Shown: positions 6,977 through 15,581 of the stretch, one piece after another
How the letters are laid out: each line of letters starts with the position of its first letter
Numbering within the stretch: position 1 is the stretch's first letter
Assembly (NCBI GenBank): GCA_946641515.1
Contig: CAMPBT010000002.1
Span: 194,028-258,027, forward strand
Length of the DNA: 64,000 nt
Direction of reading: 5' to 3'
Source: UBA3210 sp002363635
Lineage (GTDB): Bacteria > Bacillota_I > Bacilli_A > RFN20 > CAG-449
The notes under the pieces: model-generated
What the model was told of the DNA's origin: nothing
Databases searched by the model: none
What the model saw: only the letters and a program-made list of their open reading frames with translations
Position numbers and translations under genes: made by a program

Positions 6977-9232
6977 CTATTCTATTTCAAAAAGATAATG
7001 TCCATAATAATCTTTTTCTTTCATTCCTTCCTCTGAACGATATGACATAATAATGTCATCAAGTTCTTCTTCCTTTTCTATAGTGATATCAATATAGAAG
7101 AAAGAAATACCTAAATTCTTAATTTCATCAATCTTATTAAATAAGCAAATAGTCTTGTCTCCCAATACTCTAACTTGGCATTTATCGTCAGTTACTAATG
7201 GGAAAGAAGCATTTACTCTATCATTTAAATAATAACGATCATGTTTACATAAATTACAATGATCTTTCTTCATTCCATGTGAAGAAGCGATTGGACATGA
7301 TTTCATAATCATATAATCTGGTCGACCATAAATATACATACCAACATTTGGTAAATATCCGTGACGTCTTTCAAATCCTTTGATCATTAAATTAATTTGT
7401 CTTTTTGATGCTTCTAATGACAAGATTAAAGCTTTGTAGCCTTTTTCATAATATAAATCCATTGTGTATGAATTTGTTATATGAGCGTAGGCACTGGCAA
7501 TGATATTGCCTTCTTCTACTTCTTTATAATAAGAAGTAATTTGGTTTCCTTTTGCTTTTTTATCATCGTCATGATTAATTCTATCTAAGAATGTATTCTC
7601 TTTATTCAATTTCTCAATTGAGTATAATTTTAAATTTAAGTTTTTTAATGTTTCATACTGTTCATCAGTTTCACATTTTACTAATAACTCATCTTGTTTA
7701 GTGAATTTAAAATCTTTATTATCGTAGTCAACAATTACTCCAGAATAATGATTTAAATTCTCTCTAGCTTTATCTAGTAAATCTAAAGCATTTCTTCTTA
7801 CTTCATTTAAAACTGATACTGGAATAAATAAGTTTCCTTCTAAATTAATATTTGAAGAATCTAAATAATATGGATGAGTATCCATCTTATTAATGTTCTT
7901 TAAAACTTTTTCATTTGTTGCAGGTGAAGATGAAGCTTCTTCTATATCAATTTGTGAATAAGCTTTTCCTTCATTACCTCTGTTATCTTTAAAGATTACT
8001 TCTAATTTATTACCTACTGAAGCATTAACAATAACTGAAATAGGTAAGAGTCTAGGTTCTAACATTTCTTTACCTAATTCTTTAATTTCTTTAGTAGATG
8101 TTGTTTTGTTTACTAAAGTACCATTAGCAATTCTTAAATCGTTACGTGCAAATGAAACAATCTGACCTTTAGAAGCATGTGTAACGATGTCTCTACCTAC
8201 CGACATTCTAGTTACTAACATCCCTTCTAATTTATCATTTAAGAATTTAATTCCGTCTCCCTGATTCATATCTTGATATAGTTCAACGTAGATAAAATTA
8301 CCTTTTGTATATAAGACTTTTCCAAGTGGAGTACCGATATGTGAAGATGTCTTTTGATTTAATAAATTTACTTTGCTTTCATTCATCAAATAACCTTTTG
8401 TAAAATCACGATTAAATAATGTTTTTACAACCATCTTATCTGCATCTAAATTATCTTCAGTATTATCAATTACTTTTCGATACATATTAGTAACAGCATA
8501 TACGTATTCTTCTCTTTTTAATCTTCCTTCGATTTTTAATGAATCCATTCCTGCTTTTTTAAATTCATTAATGTAATCAATAGTCATTAAATCTTTTGTA
8601 GAAATAGCGTAGTCGCCTACTCTATCTTTTGAAGAAACGACATCCATCTTTGTTCTACATGGTTGAGCGCATCTTCCCCTATTGCCAGATCTTCCTCCAA
8701 TAAAAGAAGACATAAAGCAGTTGCCAGAATATGATACGCAGAGTGCACCTTGAACAAAGATTTCTACTTCAACACCTAATGCTTTAATTTTCTTTGCTTC
8801 TTCTAAAGGTACTTCTCTTGCTAAAACAATTCTCTTAAATCCTAAATTAATTAATGATTTTGCTTCAATTAAATTGTGCGTATTTAACTGAGTTGATGCA
8901 TGTATTGTTAAATCAGGAATTCGAGTATGTAATAAATGTGCTAAACCTAAATCTTGAATTAAGATACCATCGACATCATTTTCATATAAGAATTTACAGA
9001 ATTCATATGCTTTTTCAATTTCATCTTCGAATAATAATGTGTTTACTGTAACATAAACTCTTACATCACGAATATGAGCATATTTAATCATTTCAATAAT
9101 CTCTTCGTTAGTGAAATTTGACGCACTTGCACGTGCTGAAAAGAGTTTACCTCCAAAATAAACTGCATTTGCTCCCCCGTTGATTGCGGCAATAAAGGCT
9201 TCTTTATTTCCTGCTGGCGATAAAAGTTCCAT
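6977..9232 (-). CDS. Peptidase U32-family RNA hydroxylation protein (long form with DUF3656)
   Basis: 751 residues. The N-terminus MELLSPAGNKEAF with the following barrel (GANAVYFGG, YVTVNTLL, GILIQDLGL) is the U32 signature. A conserved Cys cluster follows (GRCAQPCRTKM around 185-195), and a second one lies near the C-terminus (CPIASSH then CNLCKHDRYY). U32 proteins with these cysteines include TrhP, which makes 5-hydroxyuridine in tRNA, and RlhA, which makes 5-hydroxycytidine in 23S rRNA. The extra DUF3656-type middle region makes it more like RlhA, so RNA hydroxylation with an Fe-S centre is inferred rather than proteolysis. The start overlaps the Nudix gene by 29 bases; it is translated as part of the aro operon. 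Confidence 0.82.
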   Translation of the reverse strand: MELLSPAGNKEAFIAAINGGANAVYFGGKLFSARASASNFTNEEIIEMIKYAHIRDVRVYVTVNTLLFEDEIEKAYEFCKFLYENDVDGILIQDLGLAHLLHTRIPDLTIHASTQLNTHNLIEAKSLINLGFKRIVLAREVPLEEAKKIKALGVEVEIFVQGALCVSYSGNCFMSSFIGGRSGNRGRCAQPCRTKMDVVSSKDRVGDYAISTKDLMTIDYINEFKKAGMDSLKIEGRLKREEYVYAVTNMYRKVIDNTEDNLDADKMVVKTLFNRDFTKGYLMNESKVNLLNQKTSSHIGTPLGKVLYTKGNFIYVELYQDMNQGDGIKFLNDKLEGMLVTRMSVGRDIVTHASKGQIVSFARNDLRIANGTLVNKTTSTKEIKELGKEMLEPRLLPISVIVNASVGNKLEVIFKDNRGNEGKAYSQIDIEEASSSPATNEKVLKNINKMDTHPYYLDSSNINLEGNLFIPVSVLNEVRRNALDLLDKARENLNHYSGVIVDYDNKDFKFTKQDELLVKCETDEQYETLKNLNLKLYSIEKLNKENTFLDRINHDDDKKAKGNQITSYYKEVEEGNIIASAYAHITNSYTMDLYYEKGYKALILSLEASKRQINLMIKGFERRHGYLPNVGMYIYGRPDYMIMKSCPIASSHGMKKDHCNLCKHDRYYLNDRVNASFPLVTDDKCQVRVLGDKTICLFNKIDEIKNLGISFFYIDITIEKEEELDDIIMSYRSEEGMKEKDYYGHYLFEIE

Positions 9233-9626
9233 CGATAACTCCTTTCATACATATCTTGAGTATCTTATCAAAGTCTAACGACAATTGATACTTATTTAAG
9301 TCATTTTCTTTAATAAAGAAAACTTCTCCTTCATTACTAGATACAAGTTCTCCATGAAATTTATTGGTACGATATAAAATACATAAGTGATGTTTATTGT
9401 TTTCAAAGTCAAGCCAAGAATAAGAGCCACAGCAAACTACTTCATCTAGAATTAACCCTGTTTCTTCTTTAATTTCTCTAAAGGCACTTTCTTCCATAGT
9501 TTCATTTTTTTCGATGTGTCCACCAGGAAAATTAATACCTGGCCAATCGTTCTTAATTCTATTTTGAACTAAGAATGAACCATCATCTTTATAAACCATC
9601 ACCATGTTTGTCAAAATAACTTTCAT
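9204..9626 (-). CDS. Nudix hydrolase (MutT-like)
   Basis: 140 residues with a complete Nudix box, G-x5-E-x7-REIKEETGL, beginning at GGHIEKNE near residue 36. Upstream are the usual strands of the fold (VMVYKDDGSFLVQNR). Family members hydrolyse a nucleoside diphosphate linked to another moiety, such as oxidised nucleotides or nucleotide sugars; the substrate cannot be read from the sequence. It lies 1 base after tyrA and overlaps the U32 gene by 29 bases, so translation is probably coupled. Confidence 0.88.
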   Translation of the reverse strand: MKVILTNMVMVYKDDGSFLVQNRIKNDWPGINFPGGHIEKNETMEESAFREIKEETGLILDEVVCCGSYSWLDFENNKHHLCILYRTNKFHGELVSSNEGEVFFIKENDLNKYQLSLDFDKILKICMKGVIDGTFIASRK

Positions 9627-9627
9627 T

Positions 9628-10473
9628 TTATGAATTTAACTTCTTTCTTCTATTCGCGGAATTAACTAATACTTTCTTTAATTTTTTTTCATCACCTTTT
9701 TGAATTAGTTCTTTCATTTCTTCTAATTCTTTTTGATATGCCTCAATTAAAGGAATTAATGCATTTTTGTTTTTGATGAATAACTCACTCCAAATATTTT
9801 CATTAATATTTGCAATTCGAGTGATATCTCTAAATGCAGTACCTGCATATTTAGCAAGGTCTTCTGAAGAATAACAATTCATTAAACAAACAGAAATTAC
9901 GTGAGATAAATGTGATACGTATCCTACAATTTCATCATGTTTAAGTGGACTTAATTCATTGATATTTTTAACACATAAAATATGTGCTAAATCATATGCG
10001 AATTCTTTTCCTTTTTCTGTATTGTTTTCAGTTGGAACAATAATCATATTTGAGGAATTAAAGATGTTTGATGAAGAATAAGTTACACCACTTAATTCTT
10101 TACCTGTCATTGGGTGCATTGAAATAAATTCGTTATCTACTAATGATTCTTGAATTTCATATACAAGTCCATCTTTTACACCCATCATATCAGTAATAAA
10201 GGCACCTTTTTTTAATAAGTGCTTATTTTCTTTTACCCAGACTGGACACATTGAAGGAATTAAACCAAGAATTATATAATCTGCATTTTTTATTAATGTT
10301 TCTCTATCTTCATCTTGGTTTAAAATGATTTTTCTTTGTTTACCAATTGTAATAGCTTCTTCGTGTCTATTTAATGCGTAAACTTTATAGCCTTGTTCGG
10401 TGAGCTTTTCTGCATATGATCCACCCATTAAACCTAGACCAACAATTAAAAAAATTTGTTCTTTATTAATCAT
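9628..10473 (-). CDS. tyrA: Prephenate dehydrogenase
   Basis: 281 residues. The Rossmann motif VGLGLMGGS is at the start, and the NAD(P) domain is followed by the all-helical prephenate dehydrogenase domain with the substrate-binding motif ISMHPMTGKE. The enzyme oxidatively decarboxylates prephenate to 4-hydroxyphenylpyruvate for tyrosine synthesis. There is no C-terminal ACT domain, so tyrosine feedback through that module is not expected. It overlaps aroA by 8 bases and is placed just after the chorismate genes it serves. The chorismate mutase that would supply prephenate is encoded separately at 38075-38359. Confidence 0.9.
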   Translation of the reverse strand: MINKEQIFLIVGLGLMGGSYAEKLTEQGYKVYALNRHEEAITIGKQRKIILNQDEDRETLIKNADYIILGLIPSMCPVWVKENKHLLKKGAFITDMMGVKDGLVYEIQESLVDNEFISMHPMTGKELSGVTYSSSNIFNSSNMIIVPTENNTEKGKEFAYDLAHILCVKNINELSPLKHDEIVGYVSHLSHVISVCLMNCYSSEDLAKYAGTAFRDITRIANINENIWSELFIKNKNALIPLIEAYQKELEEMKELIQKGDEKKLKKVLVNSANRRKKLNS

Positions 10474-11737
10474 TTATTTCTTCCTCCTTAACTCCTAAAT
10501 TCTTTAAATCAACAAAGAATCCTGGATAAGATTTATTTACGCATTCTTTATTAATAAATGTAGTTTCTTCTAATAATGTGGAAAGAACACTTAAACTCAT
10601 TAAAATTCTATGATCATTATGTGGATTTATTTCTTCTAGAGGATTTTTTAATTCTTGTTTTTTAATTAAAACTTTATTTTCTTCATCAAGAATTTCTATT
10701 CCATATTTTTTTAGTTCTTCTTTCATTGCTAGTACTCTATCAGATTCTTTAATCTTTAATCTACGAGTATTTAGTAATGTTAGACCATCTTCACATAAAG
10801 AACCTAAGGCAATTAATATAGGGCCTAAATCTGGAGTATCTTCAATATCAATAGTTCCGCCTTTTAATTCTGATTTACAGAATAAATATGCTTCTTCATT
10901 AACTTGAACTACTTCTCCACCTATCTCTTTATAAAAATCGATGATTTTCTTATCACCTTGTAAGGTATTACTTGGTATACCTTCTACTAAGACATCATTA
11001 TTAATTAGACCTAACGCTCCTAAAAATGCTAGTTGAGAACAATCTCCTTCTACTTTTTTATTTGTAGCCTTGCATCCTAGAGTTGGTTCAATAACAATGA
11101 CATTATTTATTTCATCAAAAGAGTAATTTACTCCATATTCATTTAACGTTTTTAAAGTCATTAATACATATGATTTAGATTCAAATTTATTAACGATTTT
11201 AATTGTGATTTTTTTATTCATTAAAGTAGAGGCAAATAATAATCCTGAAATAAATTGAGAAGAGATATCTCCTCTTACTTCATATTCACTTTTTTCTAAA
11301 GATGAAGTTAATTCAACATAATCTAAATTAATTTTCATATTATCTAAATAGATATCTTGATAGACATCTAATGGTCTAGATAACAATTTTTTACTTCCTT
11401 TAAAGATAACTTTATTTGCAAGCAAACTTGCAACTGGTAAAAGAAAGCGTAATGTTGAGCCGGATTCAGTTGCATCTAATTCAACTTGGTCAACTTTATT
11501 AAATGATTTTATCCCTTCAATTAATAAATTATCTCCATCTTTTTTTATATTTGCGCCTAGTTTATTCATGCAATCGATAGTAGCATTTATGTCATTTGAA
11601 TAAGTTACATTAGTTAAAGTAGATTTCTGTCCCATTGCTAAAGAAGCACATATAATTTTTCTATGTGCATCGCTTTTTGAAGCAGGAAGAGTTATTCTTC
11701 CATCTACTTTACTCTTGTAAATCTTAATCTTGTCCAT
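10466..11737 (-). CDS. aroA: 3-phosphoshikimate 1-carboxyvinyltransferase (EPSP synthase)
   Basis: 423 residues, normal length. The N-terminal LPASKSDAHRKIICASLA carries the catalytic Lys-Ser-Asp, SGSTLRFLLP is the classic EPSP synthase motif, and GDISSQFISGLLFA and NDHRILMSL follow in the expected order. It transfers enolpyruvate from PEP to shikimate-3-phosphate, the sixth step of the pathway. The start overlaps aroQ by 14 bases and the end overlaps tyrA by 8. The Gly usually present in the PEP-binding LPxSKS region cannot be used to judge glyphosate sensitivity here. Confidence 0.95.
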   Translation of the reverse strand: MDKIKIYKSKVDGRITLPASKSDAHRKIICASLAMGQKSTLTNVTYSNDINATIDCMNKLGANIKKDGDNLLIEGIKSFNKVDQVELDATESGSTLRFLLPVASLLANKVIFKGSKKLLSRPLDVYQDIYLDNMKINLDYVELTSSLEKSEYEVRGDISSQFISGLLFASTLMNKKITIKIVNKFESKSYVLMTLKTLNEYGVNYSFDEINNVIVIEPTLGCKATNKKVEGDCSQLAFLGALGLINNDVLVEGIPSNTLQGDKKIIDFYKEIGGEVVQVNEEAYLFCKSELKGGTIDIEDTPDLGPILIALGSLCEDGLTLLNTRRLKIKESDRVLAMKEELKKYGIEILDEENKVLIKKQELKNPLEEINPHNDHRILMSLSVLSTLLEETTFINKECVNKSYPGFFVDLKNLGVKEEEIND

Positions 11738-12164
11738 AATTTTCTACTAAATAATTGATAGCATTTATATAACCATCAAATCCTTCTCCAATAATTCTTT
11801 TTACTGCAACTTTAGATACATATGATATTTGTCTAAAGTCTTCTCTTTTACTTACATCTGAAATATGTACTTCAACTGTTGGAATATTAACTGCTTTTAA
11901 TGCATCTAATAAAGCAATTGAAGTATGTGTGTACGCGGCAGGATTAATAACAATACCTTGAACTCCATAAAAATATGCTTTTTGAATTAATGTGACGAGT
12001 TCTCCTTCATAATTTGATTGTTTAACTTCTACATCAACATTAATTTTTTTACAGTGGTCTTCAATCATTCTTACTAAATCTGGATATGTATTATTTCCAT
12101 ATATTTCAGGTTCTCTAATTCCTAGCATATTTAAGTTAGGACCATTTAATACTAATATCTTCAT
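11724..12164 (-). CDS. aroQ: Type II 3-dehydroquinate dehydratase
   Basis: 146 residues, the usual size for the small dodecameric type II enzyme. The N-terminal LNGPNLNMLGIREPEIYG contains the active-site Asn and the Arg/Tyr of the lid. INPAAYTHTSIALLDAL and VEVHISD, with the catalytic His, follow. It dehydrates 3-dehydroquinate to 3-dehydroshikimate. The start codon overlaps the TGA of aroE/aroK (ATGA), a sign of translational coupling. Confidence 0.95.
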   Translation of the reverse strand: MKILVLNGPNLNMLGIREPEIYGNNTYPDLVRMIEDHCKKINVDVEVKQSNYEGELVTLIQKAYFYGVQGIVINPAAYTHTSIALLDALKAVNIPTVEVHISDVSKREDFRQISYVSKVAVKRIIGEGFDGYINAINYLVENYGQD

Positions 12165-13399
12165 AATTTTTCAATAATCCTTTCTACTACTTCATCAATT
12201 TCATCATATCCTTTTAAAATCGAGATATCAGAATATTTTTGATATAGAGGTTTTCTTTCTTTTAATAATCTATAGTAATCTTCTTTATTCTTTAATAATG
12301 GTCTTTTGCCATTATATAAATCTATTTCATCATTAGTATATAGATATACTAAAGTGGAATTATAAGAAAGATTTGCCATAATACGAGGATTAATTACCAT
12401 TCCTCCTCCGGTCGCGATTACTAACTTTTTAGAATCTACTAATTTTCTAGATACCTCTTCTTCTTTCTTTCTAAAGTATGGTTCACCTTTCTTTTCAAAG
12501 ATTTCTTTTATTGTCATACCTTCTTTTTTTTCAATAAGAGAATCTGTATCAATAAATTTATAACCAAGTTTATTTGCTAAAGCTTTTCCAATAGTCGACT
12601 TACCGCTTCCTGGCATACCAATTAATGCAATAGCAGAAGTTTCTCTTCTCATTAAGCGTAGAACTTTTAAATATGTGGATAATGCTATTTCTTTCCCAAG
12701 CGCGATTTCTTGAGCTTTTCCGCCTTGATAAACTAAAGGGATAAGACCATTAAGCGCGACTTTATGTAATCTTTCTGCTTGCTTAATAAAATTAGTTCTC
12801 ATTGGATGATAAATCATATCAAGAACTGCTTCGAGTTTTGAAAATGGTCTTAAATCAATATTCTTATCATAGATATGTGGATATGTTCCAACTGGAGTAC
12901 AATTAATAATAATTTCGACATCGTTTTGATATCTAACGTGTTCATAAGTAATAAATCCCGGTTTAGACGATCTACTTACTGAAATTAATTTTTTAACGCC
13001 TGCTTTTTTACATACTGCTTTTGCAGTTTTATAAGTTCCTCCGCTTCCTAAAATCATGACAACTTTATCTTTTAAAGAAATTCCATTTAATTCAAAAGCA
13101 GATTTAATACCATAAAAATCAGTATTATAACCGATTAATTTATTTTCTCTTTTTACTACTAAATTGACTGCACCAATAGTTTTCGCGCTTTCATCAATTT
13201 CATCTAAATATGGTTGAACTTGTTCTTTGTAAGGAATAGTCACGTTAAAAAAATCATACTCATTAGATTTCATAAAACTTACGAATTCTTCATCTGTAGA
13301 TAAATCAACGATTTGATAATCAATTTCTTCATTAAATCCTTTGTGGATTAATGGGGAATATGAATATGATATTCCTCTTCCAATTAAACAAGCTTTCAT
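12161..13399 (-). CDS. aroE/aroK: Fused shikimate dehydrogenase - shikimate kinase
   Basis: 412 residues with two complete enzymes in one chain. Residues 1-250 are shikimate dehydrogenase: SYSYSPLIH binds substrate, NVTIPYK carries the catalytic Lys58, GYNTDFYG carries Asp94, and LGSGGTYKTA is the NADP loop. Residues 255-412 are shikimate kinase: P-loop GMPGSGKST at 261-269, FIDTDSLIE, GEPYFRKKEEE, ATGGGMV and lid KRPLL. The product therefore reduces 3-dehydroshikimate and then phosphorylates shikimate, two consecutive steps. There is no frameshift between the halves. It is 1 base after aroC and ends in the only TGA stop I found among intact genes here. Confidence 0.95.
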   Translation of the reverse strand: MKACLIGRGISYSYSPLIHKGFNEEIDYQIVDLSTDEEFVSFMKSNEYDFFNVTIPYKEQVQPYLDEIDESAKTIGAVNLVVKRENKLIGYNTDFYGIKSAFELNGISLKDKVVMILGSGGTYKTAKAVCKKAGVKKLISVSRSSKPGFITYEHVRYQNDVEIIINCTPVGTYPHIYDKNIDLRPFSKLEAVLDMIYHPMRTNFIKQAERLHKVALNGLIPLVYQGGKAQEIALGKEIALSTYLKVLRLMRRETSAIALIGMPGSGKSTIGKALANKLGYKFIDTDSLIEKKEGMTIKEIFEKKGEPYFRKKEEEVSRKLVDSKKLVIATGGGMVINPRIMANLSYNSTLVYLYTNDEIDLYNGKRPLLKNKEDYYRLLKERKPLYQKYSDISILKGYDEIDEVVERIIEKL

Positions 13400-13400
13400 A

Positions 13401-14489
13401 TTAAATATTCTTTCTTCCGTATTCTTCCATTAATAAATCAAGAAGTGCTAAAGCAGTTAAGGCATTGATTACTTGTAAAGCTTTTGGAACGATACAAGGA
13501 TCATGACGGCCTTTAACACTTAACTCAACTTCTTTATTTTCTTTAAAATCAACTGTCTTTTGTGTTTGACCAATTGATGCAGTTGGCTTAATTACTGTAT
13601 CAAAGACAATTGGTTGTAATGAGGTAATACCTCCAAGTATTCCTCCATTATTGTTATTTTTAGTAACGATTTTATTCTCTACTAATTCATATTCATCTTT
13701 AACTTCTGAGCCACGTTTTGAAGCAAAATCAAAACCTAATCCAAAGCTAATACCTTTAACTCCTCCAACACTAAAAATGTATTGAGAAATCTTAGATTCT
13801 ACTGAATCAAACATTGGTTCACCTAAAACGTAATCATTTACTAAAGCATATGTTTCAACAATTCCTCCTACTGAATCTAATTGTTCACGAGCTTTAATAA
13901 TTTCGTTTTTCATTTCATTTGCTTTTATAGAATCTAATGTTGGAAAATCTAATTCATTTAAATCTTTAATTGTCTTTTCATAATCTTCAACTTTAGATTC
14001 ATCTTTAATACCGTGGATTTCTTTAATTCTAGAACCAATTACAATGCCTTTTTCTTCAAGGATTTGTTTTGCGATAGATCCTGCAATTACAATTGGAGCG
14101 GTAATTCTTCCAGAGAAATGTCCTCCTCCGCGATAATCTTGATATCCTTCATATTTTAAAAACGCTGTATAGTCAGCATGTCCTGGACGAAGGATATTTT
14201 TAGTATCGTCATATACTTTATCATCAACATCTTCATTTCTAATCATAAATGTTAAAGGTGTTCCTGTTGTATGACCATTAAAATATCCAGATAAGATTTC
14301 AAATTGATCTTTCTCTCTTCTTGCTGTGGATAGTTCTTTAAGTCCTCTTCTTTTATCAAGATCTTTAGAGATTCTTTCTAAATCTAAAGATAAACCAGAA
14401 GGAAGACCATCAAGAGTACATCCAATAGCTTTACCGTGAGATTCTCCCCATACTGAGAGTTTTAAATTATTACCAAGTATTGAGCTCAT
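13401..14489 (-). CDS. aroC: Chorismate synthase
   Basis: 362 residues. The signatures are complete: GESHGKAIGCTLDGLP near the start, RPGHADYTAFLKY with RGGGHFSGRITAP, and GRHDPCIVPKA near the end. This FMN-dependent enzyme converts EPSP to chorismate by 1,4-elimination. The ATG overlaps the aroB stop by one base (TAATG). Confidence 0.95.
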   Translation of the reverse strand: MSSILGNNLKLSVWGESHGKAIGCTLDGLPSGLSLDLERISKDLDKRRGLKELSTARREKDQFEILSGYFNGHTTGTPLTFMIRNEDVDDKVYDDTKNILRPGHADYTAFLKYEGYQDYRGGGHFSGRITAPIVIAGSIAKQILEEKGIVIGSRIKEIHGIKDESKVEDYEKTIKDLNELDFPTLDSIKANEMKNEIIKAREQLDSVGGIVETYALVNDYVLGEPMFDSVESKISQYIFSVGGVKGISFGLGFDFASKRGSEVKDEYELVENKIVTKNNNNGGILGGITSLQPIVFDTVIKPTASIGQTQKTVDFKENKEVELSVKGRHDPCIVPKALQVINALTALALLDLLMEEYGRKNI

Positions 14490-15502
14490 TAGATTTTCCT
14501 TTCTAGAATATTTTCTACTTCTTTAAATGTGACTTTTTTAATTTCATAATTTTCAATTCCGTTTACTAAAACTATATCAATAGTGTTATGGCCAGCTTTT
14601 TTATCATTTACTAAGTACTCCATGATTTTCTTTTTATCAAAATCATTAGTAACTTTAATGCCTAAGTTAGTTAGGATTGATTTAACTTCTGCACGTAACG
14701 CTTTATCTTCAATCATAAAGAGCATGCCACTTGCTACACCTTCTCCATGTAATAATCCATTCATTTCAAAAAATGATTCTAATGGATGACCAATAGTATG
14801 TCCGAAGTTTAAAACTTTTCTTAAGTTTTCTTCTTTTTCATCTTTTTCTACTACCTGTCTTTTAGCGTCAATTGATTTTAAAATAACTTCATCAAGTTTT
14901 TCGTACTGCTTATTTTCTTGGAAGATTTTATATAAATTTTTATCTAAGCAGATACCCATTTTAAGAGCTTCAACTAAACCATTATTTAACTGTCTATCTT
15001 CAAGAGTATTTAAGACGTTTAAATCAACTAATACTAATTCTGGTTGATAGAATGTACCAATAATGTTTTTTGTATTTTCAAAATCAATCGCAGTCTTCCC
15101 TCCAATTGAAGAATCAATTTGAGATAAAGAAGTTGTAGGAATATTAATAAAATGTATTCCACGTTTATATGTTGAGGCAACAAAACCTGCTAAATCTCCA
15201 ATAACGCCTCCTCCAACTGCAATAACGACATCGTCTCTTGAAAAATGATGTTCTAATAATTCTTTTTGAAGTTTGACATAATTTTCTAAAGATTTAGATT
15301 TTTCTCCCTGAGGTAAAGTAACTACATATGCTTCAGGTAACTGCATTTGAACTTCTAAAGCGTAAATATCAGGTACACCTTCATCAGTTACAACAAGTGC
15401 TTTCTTACCAGTAAAATCATAATGCTTTCTTAAAGTAAGACGAGCATTTCTTTCAACAATAATTGGATATGATTTATCTTTTAAATTAACAGTAAGTTCC
15501 AT
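14489..15502 (-). CDS. aroB: 3-dehydroquinate synthase
   Basis: 337 residues, normal length. LPQGEKSKSLENY and AVGGGVIGDLAGFVAS are the NAD-binding motifs; NFGHTIGHPLE and LHGEGVA carry the metal-binding histidines. It cyclises DAHP to 3-dehydroquinate. It is the first gene of the ten-gene operon, with AAAGAGG before its ATG. The 48 bases upstream hold an inverted repeat and a weak promoter-like sequence, just after the terminator of the lipoprotein gene. Confidence 0.95.
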   Translation of the reverse strand: MELTVNLKDKSYPIIVERNARLTLRKHYDFTGKKALVVTDEGVPDIYALEVQMQLPEAYVVTLPQGEKSKSLENYVKLQKELLEHHFSRDDVVIAVGGGVIGDLAGFVASTYKRGIHFINIPTTSLSQIDSSIGGKTAIDFENTKNIIGTFYQPELVLVDLNVLNTLEDRQLNNGLVEALKMGICLDKNLYKIFQENKQYEKLDEVILKSIDAKRQVVEKDEKEENLRKVLNFGHTIGHPLESFFEMNGLLHGEGVASGMLFMIEDKALRAEVKSILTNLGIKVTNDFDKKKIMEYLVNDKKAGHNTIDIVLVNGIENYEIKKVTFKEVENILERKI

Positions 15503-15517
15503 ATTTTTTACCTCTTT

Positions 15518-15541
15518 AAGTATTTATATTTATTAATACTT
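15518..15541. promoter_or_regulatory. Inverted repeat upstream of aroB
   Basis: AAGTATT and AATACTT are perfect 7-base arms around 10 A/T bases, 16 bases upstream of the aroB start. On the minus strand TTGCTA and TATAAA with 18 bases between them overlap it, so it could be an operator over the aro promoter. Both are AT-rich and could be chance. Confidence 0.35.
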
Positions 15542-15550
15542 AATATTAGC

Positions 15551-15577
15551 AAAAAAGCGTGGGATTTACCACGCTTT
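15551..15577 (-). terminator. Terminator of the endonuclease lipoprotein gene
   Basis: On the minus strand AAAGCGTGG and CCACGCTTT form a stem followed by six T, 5 bases after the stop codon. Confidence 0.85.
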
Positions 15578-15581
15578 AAGG

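Noticed and set aside
12161..13399. Use of TGA as tryptophan (genetic code 4)
   Set aside because: The aroE/aroK gene ends in TGA that overlaps the aroQ start, all intact genes use TGG for Trp, and TGA otherwise interrupts only pseudogenes.
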